A stretch of 44,664 nt of DNA from Acidimicrobiia bacterium (GTDB lineage: Bacteria; Actinomycetota; Acidimicrobiia; Spongiisociales; UBA5794): NCBI GenBank assembly GCA_030431785.1, contig JAUIIM010000007.1:1-44664 (forward strand), in the 5' to 3' direction. Shown here in pieces: positions 17,193 to 24,870 of this stretch. A program made the position numbers and the translations under genes. The notes under the pieces are model-generated. The model was given only the letters and a program-made list of their open reading frames with translations. It had not been told where the DNA came from and did no database searches. Every line of letters begins with the position of its first letter. Within the stretch, counting starts at the first letter, position 1.

Positions 17193-17199
17193 TACTGTA
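17193..17199. promoter_or_regulatory. Overlapping divergent -10 boxes of menE and menB
   Basis: The plus strand has TACTGT at 17193-17198, 6 nt before the menE ATG. On the minus strand the same bases read TACAGT (17194-17199), a good -10 for menB with a start near 17187 and a leader of about 37 nt carrying GGAGG. Both boxes share five base pairs, so polymerase can probably occupy only one at a time. Confidence 0.55.
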
Positions 17200-17204
17200 A
17201 TGAC

Positions 17205-18476
17205 ATGAACACCCCCATCCCTCTCGCATGGCTCCGACGCTGGGCGGAGACGGATCACGATCGGACAGCGATCGTGACCGCTGGCGGTGAGGTGTCCTAC
17301 GGCCAGCTCACCGACATGGTCGATGCTCGCAGCGCGGTGATCGCATCAGGCGTCTCGGATCGGGAGGTCGTGTCGGTTCCTGCCCGCTTGGACCTCACGA
17401 GTGTCGTCGAGCTGTTTGCGACGATGGCCGTCGGCGGTGTGCCCGTACCCGTGGTGGCCGGCACTCGGATCGATGGGGCCACGGCTCCTGCGGGCGACTG
17501 CATCGTGATCAACACCTCAGGGTCGACGGGAGCTCCTCGCCTCGTCCGGATCACCGAGAACAACATCGCAGCCGCAGTTGCTGCGTCACGCCGACGGCTG
17601 GGCAACGGGGAATCGGATCGGTGGTTGCTCACGCTGCCGATCCACCATATCGGAGGGCTCAGCGTCCTGTGGCGCTCGTTCGAGGTTGGCGGGTCGGTGG
17701 CGATGGCCCCGTTCGACCCAGACCTTCCGAAGTTCATCGAACGGACGGCCCCGACGATGGCCTCGATGGTTCCGACGATGGTGCACCGGATGCTCAAGGC
17801 CTTCCCGTCGCAACTCGCAGCGATCGATCGGCTGCTCATCGGTGGGGCGCGAATGGCTCCGTCACTGCGCGACCGCGCCGAACAGGCAGGTCTTTCCTTC
17901 CACCTCACCTATGGAGCGACCGAGGCAACCTCACAGATTGCGACATCGCCACTTTCGGACCCGACCCGGCTCATCCCGATCGATGCCGTAACCGTCTCCG
18001 TCGTTGATGACGAGGGCGTAGCCGTGTCGGCCGGTGACCAGGGACACGTGCAGGTCGACGGAGCCGTCGTGAGTCCCGGGTACCTGGCATCGGAGCCACG
18101 CAGGGGCCCGCACCTGACGGGCGACATGGGGTCACTGAACGAGTCGGGAGTCCTGACCATTTTGGGTCGCAGCGATGACATGGTCGTGAGCGGTGGGGAG
18201 AACGTCTACCTCGACAAGGTCGCCGATGCGATCCGCGGCTTCGACGGTGTCGAGGACGTCGCACTGATCGGAGTGGAGGACATCGAATGGGGTACCGCAG
18301 TCGCCGCGGTGGTGGTTTCGAGTCGACCAGACGGTGCGTTGACGGACATGGCGCGGTCAGTGCTCGCCGGGCATGAACGTCCGAAGGTGTGGATCCACGT
18401 CGATGAGATCCCTCGGCTCGCAAACCACAAACACGATCGAAGTCGGATACGGGAACTCGTCGAAGAGCGACGCTGA
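17205..18476 (+). CDS. menE: o-Succinylbenzoate--CoA ligase
   Basis: A 423-residue ANL-superfamily adenylating enzyme making OSB-CoA, the MenB substrate. It has a P-loop-like motif TSGSTGAPRLV (104-114; Arg replaces the more usual Lys), LPIHHIGGL, YGATEATSQI, the hinge region TGDMG...GRSDDMVVSGGENVYLDKV and C-terminal Lys in ANHKHDRSR. The short length is typical of MenE. The ATG is probably leaderless (TACTGT 6 nt upstream). Its divergent placement from menB fits consecutive pathway steps. MenC, MenI and MenG are not in the window. Confidence 0.93.
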   Translation: MNTPIPLAWLRRWAETDHDRTAIVTAGGEVSYGQLTDMVDARSAVIASGVSDREVVSVPARLDLTSVVELFATMAVGGVPVPVVAGTRIDGATAPAGDCIVINTSGSTGAPRLVRITENNIAAAVAASRRRLGNGESDRWLLTLPIHHIGGLSVLWRSFEVGGSVAMAPFDPDLPKFIERTAPTMASMVPTMVHRMLKAFPSQLAAIDRLLIGGARMAPSLRDRAEQAGLSFHLTYGATEATSQIATSPLSDPTRLIPIDAVTVSVVDDEGVAVSAGDQGHVQVDGAVVSPGYLASEPRRGPHLTGDMGSLNESGVLTILGRSDDMVVSGGENVYLDKVADAIRGFDGVEDVALIGVEDIEWGTAVAAVVVSSRPDGALTDMARSVLAGHERPKVWIHVDEIPRLANHKHDRSRIRELVEERR

Positions 18477-18487
18477 GGAGGTAGGCC

Positions 18488-19291
18488 ATGGATGAAGCGG
18501 AGGGGCTGAACGACCGGGGTTTTCTCGGTCTTGGAGGGAAACGTGCGCTGGTCGCAGCCGCATCCCGTGGACTCGGGTTTGCGATCGCCGAAGAACTCAC
18601 TCACGCCGGATGTCTCGTCGAGATCTGCTCGCGCGACCAAGCCACGATCGATCGGGCAGCACGTCAGATCGGTGGCGACGTTCGCGGGTCAGCCGTGGAT
18701 GTCACCGACGAGTCCGCTGTCCGGGAGTGGGTGGCCGCGGCCACTGATCGTATGGGTGGACTCGACATCGTGGTCCCCAACGCCGGTGGCCCGCCTGCTT
18801 CGGACTTTTCGTCGACGGGACCCGAAGACTGGGACTCCGCCTACCGGTTGACCCTGCGGTCGGCGATGGTCTTTGCCGACGCCTCGCATGACGCCCTCGC
18901 GGACGGCGGCGGTGCACTGTTGTACCTGACGTCGTCGTCGGCGAAGGAGCCGATTCCGCAGATCGCCCTTTCCGGCATCTTCCGTGCCGGAGTAGCAACC
19001 CTCGCCAAGACGCTCGCAACGGAATGGGCCGTGGACGGGATCCGGGTCAACCACCTCATTCCGGGACGGATCGCAACCGAACGTGTCGAGGAACTCGACG
19101 CACTCATTGCTGAACGGCGCGGCGTGGCGGTGGAACAGGTCAAGCGTGAGGTCGAGATGTCGATCCCAGCCGGTCGCTACGGCGCACCCCACGAGTTCGC
19201 CAAGGCCGCAGCGTTCCTCGTGTCGCCCGCCGCCTCCTACATCACCGGCGCGACGCTCCAGGTCGACGGCGGGGCGATGAGCAGCACCTAG
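18488..19291 (+). CDS. SDR-family protein with non-canonical active site
   Basis: A 267-residue Rossmann protein, 11 bp after menE with GAGGAGG before its ATG. The fold is SDR (GKRALVAAASRGLGFAIAEEL, NAGGPP, IRVNHLIPGRIATER, ITGATLQVDGG). However, TGxxxGxG reads AASRGLG, and the YxxxK catalytic pair is missing: the segment aligned to YSASKAG reads IALSGIFRAG. This fits the FabG-like subgroup known to lack a perfect SDR tetrad. A reductase function should not be assumed. Co-transcription with menE is likely; no menaquinone role is established. Confidence 0.87.
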   Translation: MDEAEGLNDRGFLGLGGKRALVAAASRGLGFAIAEELTHAGCLVEICSRDQATIDRAARQIGGDVRGSAVDVTDESAVREWVAAATDRMGGLDIVVPNAGGPPASDFSSTGPEDWDSAYRLTLRSAMVFADASHDALADGGGALLYLTSSSAKEPIPQIALSGIFRAGVATLAKTLATEWAVDGIRVNHLIPGRIATERVEELDALIAERRGVAVEQVKREVEMSIPAGRYGAPHEFAKAAAFLVSPAASYITGATLQVDGGAMSST

Positions 19292-19304
19292 TTCAGAACA
19301 CCGA

Positions 19305-19320
19305 CGAGCCGACCGGCTCG
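19305..19320. terminator. Hairpin between convergent SDR and M3 peptidase genes
   Basis: CGAGCC, loop GACC, GGCTCG: a 6-bp G+C stem in the 42-bp gap between two stops. It resembles the 4464-4484 hairpin core and could terminate both transcripts. Confidence 0.45.
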
Positions 19321-19333
19321 GAGTTGCACGTGT

Positions 19334-21274
19334 CTAAGCGCTCAATCCGATCTTCTTCATGAAGGCCTCTTCGTTCGGTTCGCGACCGAGGAAAGCTCGG
19401 AGATGGTCGATTGCGTCCCGTGAGAATCCCGGTTCGAGGACTTCGCTTCGGTAGCGAGCACCGACCTCGGGCGACATCACGCCTTGTTCCTCGAACACTG
19501 AGAACATGTCGTCGCCGTAGACCATCGACCACAGGTAGCCGTAGTAGCCGGCGTCGTAGCCGCCCATCAGGTGACCGAATCCCGCAGCGAAGAACGTGTC
19601 TTCGTGGAAGGGGAGCTGTGTCAGATGGTGCGCAGCGCGATCGATCGAACCGAGGTCCGGTTCAGGTCCGCCGGTGTGGAAGTCCAGATCCAGGGTCCCG
19701 TAGTAGCACTGACGAAGGAGCTTCAGCGCGATGTTGTGGTCCCGAAGTCGAACCAATCCATCGAGGAGATCGTCCGGGAGCGGCTCACCGGATCGATGAT
19801 GTGCAGCGAATCGATTGAGCACGTCCGGATGCCACATCCAGTTCTCCATGATCTGGGATGGTGCCTCCACAAAATCCCACTCGGTGTCATATCCGGCGAA
19901 CCTGGCGACCTCGACGGTCGTGAGGCATTCATGGAGCACGTGGCCGAACTCGTGGAACAACGTGAGCGCCTCATCGTGGCGGAGAAGGGACGGATCGGAC
20001 TCGGTCGGTTTCGTGAAGTTGGCGAGGACGGCGGCGAGAGGAAGGCGGTACGAGCCGTCTTCCTCTCTGCATCCTTTGCGCAGCGACCAGCATGCAGCGT
20101 GCGTGAACTTCCCGTCACGGGGGTGCAGGTCGAGGAAGAACTCGGCGATCGGTCGGCCCGTGTCACGGTCGTAGATCCGGTAGCCACGGACGTCGTCGTG
20201 CCACGCCGGCAGGTCGTCCGCTACCTCATATCGAAGACCGAACACCGTGCCAGTGATGTCGAACATCCCGTCGATCGTCGCCTCCAGCGGGAAGTATGCG
20301 GCGACCTCGTTCTGGTCGACGCCGAACTCCGACTTCGCCTGCTGGGTGTCGTAGTAGGTCCAGTCCCACACGCTGAGCGTCGCGCCAGGGTGGTCGGCAG
20401 CGAGGAGCTCCTGAAGCGCTGCTCGCTCGTCGAGTGCCTTCTCGGTGAGTCCGGGCACGATGCTCGAATACAGGCCGGCCACGGACTCGGGGTCCGCCAT
20501 CTTGACCTCCATCTGATGGTCGGCCCAAGTCGCATAGCCCAAGAGTTCGGCAATCCGATGTCGGATCGATATGGCTTCCTCGAGTAGGGGACGGTTTGCT
20601 GCGACGGCCTGGTTGTAGTTCTTGTGTTGCAGCTGCCGTCGCAAGTCACGGTCGCGTGCCTGTTGCATGAATGGCTGGTATTCGGGGTAGTCGAGCGAGA
20701 TTCTCTTGGTGCCGGCGGTGGTGCCGTCCCGGAGTGATTCGATGTAGCTCTCCGGGAGCCCATCGAGCGATTCGGCCGGTACATCGATCCCATCGTCGAA
20801 TTCGGAGAGGTTCCGAGCGAAGGCGACCTCCAATTCGATGAGCCGTTGGCGTAGCTCTTGGAGTTCTGATCGATCTGCTGGTTGCAGCCGATGCCCGGCA
20901 CGGTCGAGATCTCGCTTCCACATCGTCACCGAACGCAAAGCGAGCCCATCGAGATGCGATTCGTCGACGGCTTCGACCGCAGAGAACACATCGGATCGGA
21001 ACACCAGGTCGGCGAGCCATTTGTCGAGTCGTTCCTTTGCGTTCGCGCCGGCTTCGCGTACCTCGGGGTCGGAGTGGCAGTTCATCAGGAACGGCCCGTA
21101 CCCGCTCGCATCCCCGATCACCTTGATCGCTTCGTCGAGGTTCACGATCGTCGATGCATAGGTGGGCGATGCGGCATTCACCGCCGTATCGATCAGGCTT
21201 TCGGCGGTGGCGATCGCATCGTCCGTGGCTTGTCGGATGGATCCGACGGTTGCAGAGGAAAGGTCATAGCTCAT
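19334..21274 (-). CDS. M3-family zinc oligopeptidase
   Basis: A 646-residue metallopeptidase. The zinc motif is H441-E442-F-G-H445 (LFHEFGHVLHECLT), followed about 25 residues later by EAPSQIMENW, which supplies the third zinc ligand Glu. A late GYDAGYYGYLWSMV supplies the substrate-binding His/Tyr-type loop. Size and motifs match thimet oligopeptidase/oligopeptidase A/Dcp relatives; no signal peptide, so it probably degrades peptides in the cytosol. ATG 21274 has TAGAGT 8 nt upstream on its strand, suggesting a leaderless or nearly leaderless mRNA. Confidence 0.94.
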   Translation of the reverse strand: MSYDLSSATVGSIRQATDDAIATAESLIDTAVNAASPTYASTIVNLDEAIKVIGDASGYGPFLMNCHSDPEVREAGANAKERLDKWLADLVFRSDVFSAVEAVDESHLDGLALRSVTMWKRDLDRAGHRLQPADRSELQELRQRLIELEVAFARNLSEFDDGIDVPAESLDGLPESYIESLRDGTTAGTKRISLDYPEYQPFMQQARDRDLRRQLQHKNYNQAVAANRPLLEEAISIRHRIAELLGYATWADHQMEVKMADPESVAGLYSSIVPGLTEKALDERAALQELLAADHPGATLSVWDWTYYDTQQAKSEFGVDQNEVAAYFPLEATIDGMFDITGTVFGLRYEVADDLPAWHDDVRGYRIYDRDTGRPIAEFFLDLHPRDGKFTHAACWSLRKGCREEDGSYRLPLAAVLANFTKPTESDPSLLRHDEALTLFHEFGHVLHECLTTVEVARFAGYDTEWDFVEAPSQIMENWMWHPDVLNRFAAHHRSGEPLPDDLLDGLVRLRDHNIALKLLRQCYYGTLDLDFHTGGPEPDLGSIDRAAHHLTQLPFHEDTFFAAGFGHLMGGYDAGYYGYLWSMVYGDDMFSVFEEQGVMSPEVGARYRSEVLEPGFSRDAIDHLRAFLGREPNEEAFMKKIGLSA

Positions 21275-21328
21275 GGGAAGCCACTCTACGGAATCGGCTT
21301 GGCAACGTCCTGCGGAATGGACGACCGT

Positions 21329-22324
21329 CTACTCGACCGGGGTGATGGTGAATCGGATCGGGAGATGCGTTGCGCTGATGTCGGGCCCTGCTTCGAAGGC
21401 AGAAGTGGTGACGTCGTCGGTCATCAGGACGACGTCGAGCGGGAGTCCTACCCATCCGCCGATCAATGGAAGGCTGGATGCAAGTGACGTGGCCACATAG
21501 CCCTCGCCGGTGAGGGCGTCCCTGAGCGTCGATTCGTCGAGCATCGTGCGCATGCCGGATGTCCACGTGGTGGCGCCGAGGTTCCCGGTCACGACCACCG
21601 GACTCGTCGATTGCCCGACGAGTGTCTGGACGGTCGCGAGACGGGCGGCGAGCCGGTCGGCTTTCTCTTGACTCGCTGCCGTCGGGCCGTTGGCGGTGAT
21701 GATCTCGTACGTCGTGTCGATACCGGCGGTGATCCGGAGGACGACATCGGAGCCGACACCGGTCGGCATCTCTGCGACGTTCCAATCGGCACCGCCCACC
21801 GAGGTGCGTCCGAGGATGACCCATCCGGCGGTGTTCTCCACCTCGGGGACCCGAAGGACGGTCCAGTCCGCTTCATCGTCCGTGACGCCTTCCGCGAGGA
21901 CGTTGGTGGCATTGGCGACGAGAAGTAGATCGGCGTCGACCTCACGAAGCCAATCGAAGGCTTCCTCCCGTTCGTCGAATCCTCCGGTTGCATCCAGATG
22001 GACGACGGTGAATGCTTGCTCACCGGTCGACGCTGGCTGGTCACCCGTCCACAGGGGGACGATGTAGAACGCGTTCACGGCGGCAGCCGCCAGGAACACG
22101 TACAGCATGAGCCCGCGGGCAGTGAGGGCGTACACGATCACCGCGGCGACGAGGATCCAGAACAGATACCACCGGAGGATCGTGACGTAGTCGAACACCC
22201 ACCACGAGCTCGCAAAGAACGCCCCGAGGGTTCCGAGGGCAGCAAGCCCACCGAAGATCATCGAGACGACCACGAGGAAAAGGCGGAAGCCCGCAACCGT
22301 TCCGGTGTCGTTCCAGGTAATCAC
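21329..22324 (-). CDS. Membrane protein with degenerate endonuclease/exonuclease/phosphatase (EEP) fold
   Basis: A 331-residue protein with three hydrophobic helices (about 11-100) followed by an EEP-like domain. Segment order fits EEP (VVHLDATGGFDEREEAFDWLREVDADLLLV..., VVVTGNLGATTWTSGMRTML, LPLDVVLMTDDV, ISATHLPIRFTI), but active-site residues are changed. The Glu after 'DLLLV' is Ala, GDxNA reads GNLGA, the DHV motif reads LDVV, and SDHxP reads ATHLP. Metal-dependent nuclease/phosphatase activity is therefore unlikely. GTG 22324 overlaps the TGA of the upstream lipoprotein gene (GTGA), so the two are co-translated. A sensing or scaffolding role is possible. Confidence 0.82.
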   Translation of the reverse strand: MITWNDTGTVAGFRLFLVVVSMIFGGLAALGTLGAFFASSWWVFDYVTILRWYLFWILVAAVIVYALTARGLMLYVFLAAAAVNAFYIVPLWTGDQPASTGEQAFTVVHLDATGGFDEREEAFDWLREVDADLLLVANATNVLAEGVTDDEADWTVLRVPEVENTAGWVILGRTSVGGADWNVAEMPTGVGSDVVLRITAGIDTTYEIITANGPTAASQEKADRLAARLATVQTLVGQSTSPVVVTGNLGATTWTSGMRTMLDESTLRDALTGEGYVATSLASSLPLIGGWVGLPLDVVLMTDDVTTSAFEAGPDISATHLPIRFTITPVE

Positions 22325-23922
22325 AACCCAAGAGCGTACAGGAATCCATCGCGCGATCCGATGAATACTTGTCCGTTCCAAACTGCGGGTGTCGCTTCGA
22401 TGCAGCCGCCGTTGGTCACGAGTGCTTCCCACATCTGTGCGGGAGCTGTCGGATCGGACACGTCGTACGCCCGAAGATTGCGGTCCTCGCTCACGCAGTT
22501 GGTCACGATCATCAGGACGTCGTCGACGATCACAGGGGACGACCATGCATTGACCCCCACGTAGTCCGTCCACACGACTTCGCCGGTATCGGTGTCGACA
22601 GCCATGAGGTCACCGGAGTCCGCAGCGACGTACAGGATCCCATCCTCGTGGAGGGCCGGCGTGGCCCAGGCTCCGGTGTCCTGGCCACGTGCGGCTGGGA
22701 TCTCGACGTTCCAGACGATCGGTTCGAGACTCGAGAGGCTCGTCGCTGGTATCGACGTATCGAGTTTGACCAACTGGCCGACCTCGCGCACTCGCCGTGC
22801 GGCCGTGTTGTTGGTCTTCTCGTGATCAGCGTGGGCGACCACGTACAGGTAGCCCTCTTCGTCGGTCAGCATCGTCGAGTCGATGTCGTCGCCCATCCAG
22901 AAGTCGAAGAACACCTCAGCGTTGCCGTTCTCGATGTCGGAGACGTCGACGCCGACGACCCGACCACCGCTTGTCGCAAAGTAGGCCTTCTGACCGAACA
23001 CGACGGTCGAGTTTTCGACGGAGTGCTGGCGACCGAGGAGGTCATAGAGCTCGTCCGTCCAGGCCGGCATCTGGTACACGATCTCGGGATCGACGGTCAC
23101 CAGTCCATCGGCGTCGTAGCCACGATTCAGCTTGATCGCAAACCACCAGGAGTTCTCGCCTCCGACGTAGAGCATGTCGTCGACGACGACCGGGTTCGAG
23201 TCCCAGTCATCGTTCCACATACCGTCGACGGCCTTGGCGTGGAGCGACCAGAGCTCGCGGACTTCATCACCATCGGTCGCCAGGATCCTGAACCGTGGGT
23301 CGCGTGATCCCGCATAGAGCAGGGGGAAACCATCGGGGTCGAGGGACAACGTTCCCTTGATGATGTCGCCCATGTCGTAGTCGGGTCTCGTTCGATCACC
23401 TGTCTCGGCATTGACGAAGTGGATCTGTTTGTCATATGCCCCGAAGATGACCTCGGTCGTGCCGTCGTCGAGCTCGTGCACGAGGGGCTGGCCGGTCCAG
23501 CCCATGCCTGACCACCACTTCTGTTCGCTCCCGACCGGGGACAGTCCCGACATCGGATCGTCAGGGAAGCGCCACATCTGCGACGGTGCTGTTTCCGGGA
23601 TCGGGCCGCTGCCGTAGTACGTACGTGTCGGGTTCCCACGGAACATCGTGAGACCCGCGACTGTCGGCTCACCCCACGATCGGAACACCGTGTCCGCCGT
23701 CACGACGCCGGCTGGCCTCTCGGGGAGGGTCGTTGAGGTCGTCGTGGTCTCTACGGTCTCGGGGATCGTCGTGTCGGTACCTGTCGGCAGCGTCGAATCG
23801 GTCGAAGGAGGAAGCGTCGTCACGGTGCCGTCAGGGTCAACGGCAACGACGTTGTCGACGCCGGCGACACACGCCGACGTCAGGAGGCCTATAGAAAGGA
23901 GGAGAAAAGCGACCCTACGCAT
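22321..23922 (-). CDS. PQQ-like beta-propeller lipoprotein
   Basis: A 533-residue exported protein. The signal peptide (MRRVAFLLLSIGLLTSAC) ends in a lipobox-like TSAC with Cys18. A Thr/Ser/Pro-rich linker (about 30-68) precedes repeated propeller blades such as DGILYVAADSGDLMAVDTDTGEVVW and GQVFIGSRDGFLYAL. Blades of this kind bind PQQ in quinoprotein dehydrogenases, but similar propellers such as BamB do not; no dehydrogenase active-site signature was recognised. TAACCT lies 8 nt before the ATG on its strand. It is coupled to the EEP-like membrane protein, so the two probably act together at the cell surface. Confidence 0.88.
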   Translation of the reverse strand: MRRVAFLLLSIGLLTSACVAGVDNVVAVDPDGTVTTLPPSTDSTLPTGTDTTIPETVETTTTSTTLPERPAGVVTADTVFRSWGEPTVAGLTMFRGNPTRTYYGSGPIPETAPSQMWRFPDDPMSGLSPVGSEQKWWSGMGWTGQPLVHELDDGTTEVIFGAYDKQIHFVNAETGDRTRPDYDMGDIIKGTLSLDPDGFPLLYAGSRDPRFRILATDGDEVRELWSLHAKAVDGMWNDDWDSNPVVVDDMLYVGGENSWWFAIKLNRGYDADGLVTVDPEIVYQMPAWTDELYDLLGRQHSVENSTVVFGQKAYFATSGGRVVGVDVSDIENGNAEVFFDFWMGDDIDSTMLTDEEGYLYVVAHADHEKTNNTAARRVREVGQLVKLDTSIPATSLSSLEPIVWNVEIPAARGQDTGAWATPALHEDGILYVAADSGDLMAVDTDTGEVVWTDYVGVNAWSSPVIVDDVLMIVTNCVSEDRNLRAYDVSDPTAPAQMWEALVTNGGCIEATPAVWNGQVFIGSRDGFLYALGL

Positions 23923-24005
23923 CGACGGTCAGGTTAGAGGTCGGCATCGGATAGGCAAGACTTTGGGGATGGCAAGGGTGGCGGTGGCGGTCTGCGACTC
24001 TCCTC

Positions 24006-24011
24006 TACCCT
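24006..24011 (+). promoter_or_regulatory. -10 box TACCCT of the YihY-like gene
   Basis: TACCCT is followed by 6 nt and the ATG at 24018, the leaderless configuration. The 95-bp divergent gap 23923-24017 also holds the minus-strand TAACCT of the lipoprotein gene (23931-23936). Nothing else recognisable lies in it. Confidence 0.5.
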
Positions 24012-24017
24012 TTGCCG

Positions 24018-24860
24018 ATGCGACGAGTCATCGACTTCGGGATGCGTTGGTACGAAGAGAGTGCCGACATGCTCCATCGGGCCGACCCGTTGCTCATGGG
24101 TGCGGCGATCGCATTCAACGCGTTGTTTGCGCTCGTTCCGATCGTGATCGCGCTCGTATCGGTTTCGGCATTGTTCGCCGAGTTCGACGATGTCCTGGAG
24201 CGGCTCGCGGTCGCACTCGAGTCGAACCTGCCACCTGATGTTGCCCAGTTCTTCCTGACGATCTTCCGCAACTCGGAATCCGCCGTGGCCGGAGATCAGA
24301 TGCTGGTCGTGGTGGTATCACTGATCGTTGCGTTGTGGTCAGGATCTCGGGCGGTGTGGGCGGTCCAGAAGGCGTTTCGCCTCATGCAGGACCTTCCCGA
24401 GGAGCGGAGCTACATCAAGGGACGCATGACCGGATTGCTGGTGACCGCCGGAGCGATCGCGGCGACCGCGATCGCGTACTGGGTCACCATCGTCGGTCAG
24501 GCTGCATGGGACGCGGTGTCGCCAGACGTCGTGTTCGCTCCCTCGTTCTGGGAGTCCGTTGTCGGGGTGATCGTCATCGTCGGGTATGTCGTCGTCACGC
24601 TGGCGGCCATCTACCACTTCGGCCCGCCCCGACCGCTCGATCGCCCGTGGCGGAGCGCGGGGATCGTGACGCTGATCATCGTTCCCGGTTCGTGGCTCGC
24701 CACGGTGCTGCTTCCGCGCATCGAACCGACTGTGATCGCCGTGTTCGGATCGATTGCGATCGTGATGTTCTGGTTCTATGCGGTCGGTATCGTCGTCGTG
24801 GCCGTACCGATCGCCCTGACGGGTCTGTTCAACGTATTGGATGGACGCGGGCGGCGGTAG
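24018..24860 (+). CDS. YihY/BrkB-family membrane protein
   Basis: A 280-residue polytopic protein with about six membrane helices. The family's conserved features are visible: 'MGAAIAFNALFALVPI' in helix 1, 'LWSGSRAVWAVQKAFRLM' after the second hydrophobic stretch, and 'IYHFGPPRP' before helix 5. The members were once called ribonuclease BN by mistake; the molecular function is not firmly known. ATG 24018 has TACCCT 6 nt upstream; the TTG at 24012 is rejected because it overlaps this box. Its TAG stop forms part of the -10 of the following ABC gene. Confidence 0.9.
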   Translation: MRRVIDFGMRWYEESADMLHRADPLLMGAAIAFNALFALVPIVIALVSVSALFAEFDDVLERLAVALESNLPPDVAQFFLTIFRNSESAVAGDQMLVVVVSLIVALWSGSRAVWAVQKAFRLMQDLPEERSYIKGRMTGLLVTAGAIAATAIAYWVTIVGQAAWDAVSPDVVFAPSFWESVVGVIVIVGYVVVTLAAIYHFGPPRPLDRPWRSAGIVTLIIVPGSWLATVLLPRIEPTVIAVFGSIAIVMFWFYAVGIVVVAVPIALTGLFNVLDGRGRR

Positions 24861-24870
24861 GCTCGATCGA

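Noticed and set aside
23810..23890. Frameshift or repeat expansion in the Thr/Pro-rich linker of the PQQ lipoprotein
   Set aside because: The frame is continuous from signal peptide to propeller; such linkers are normal in exported actinobacterial lipoproteins.
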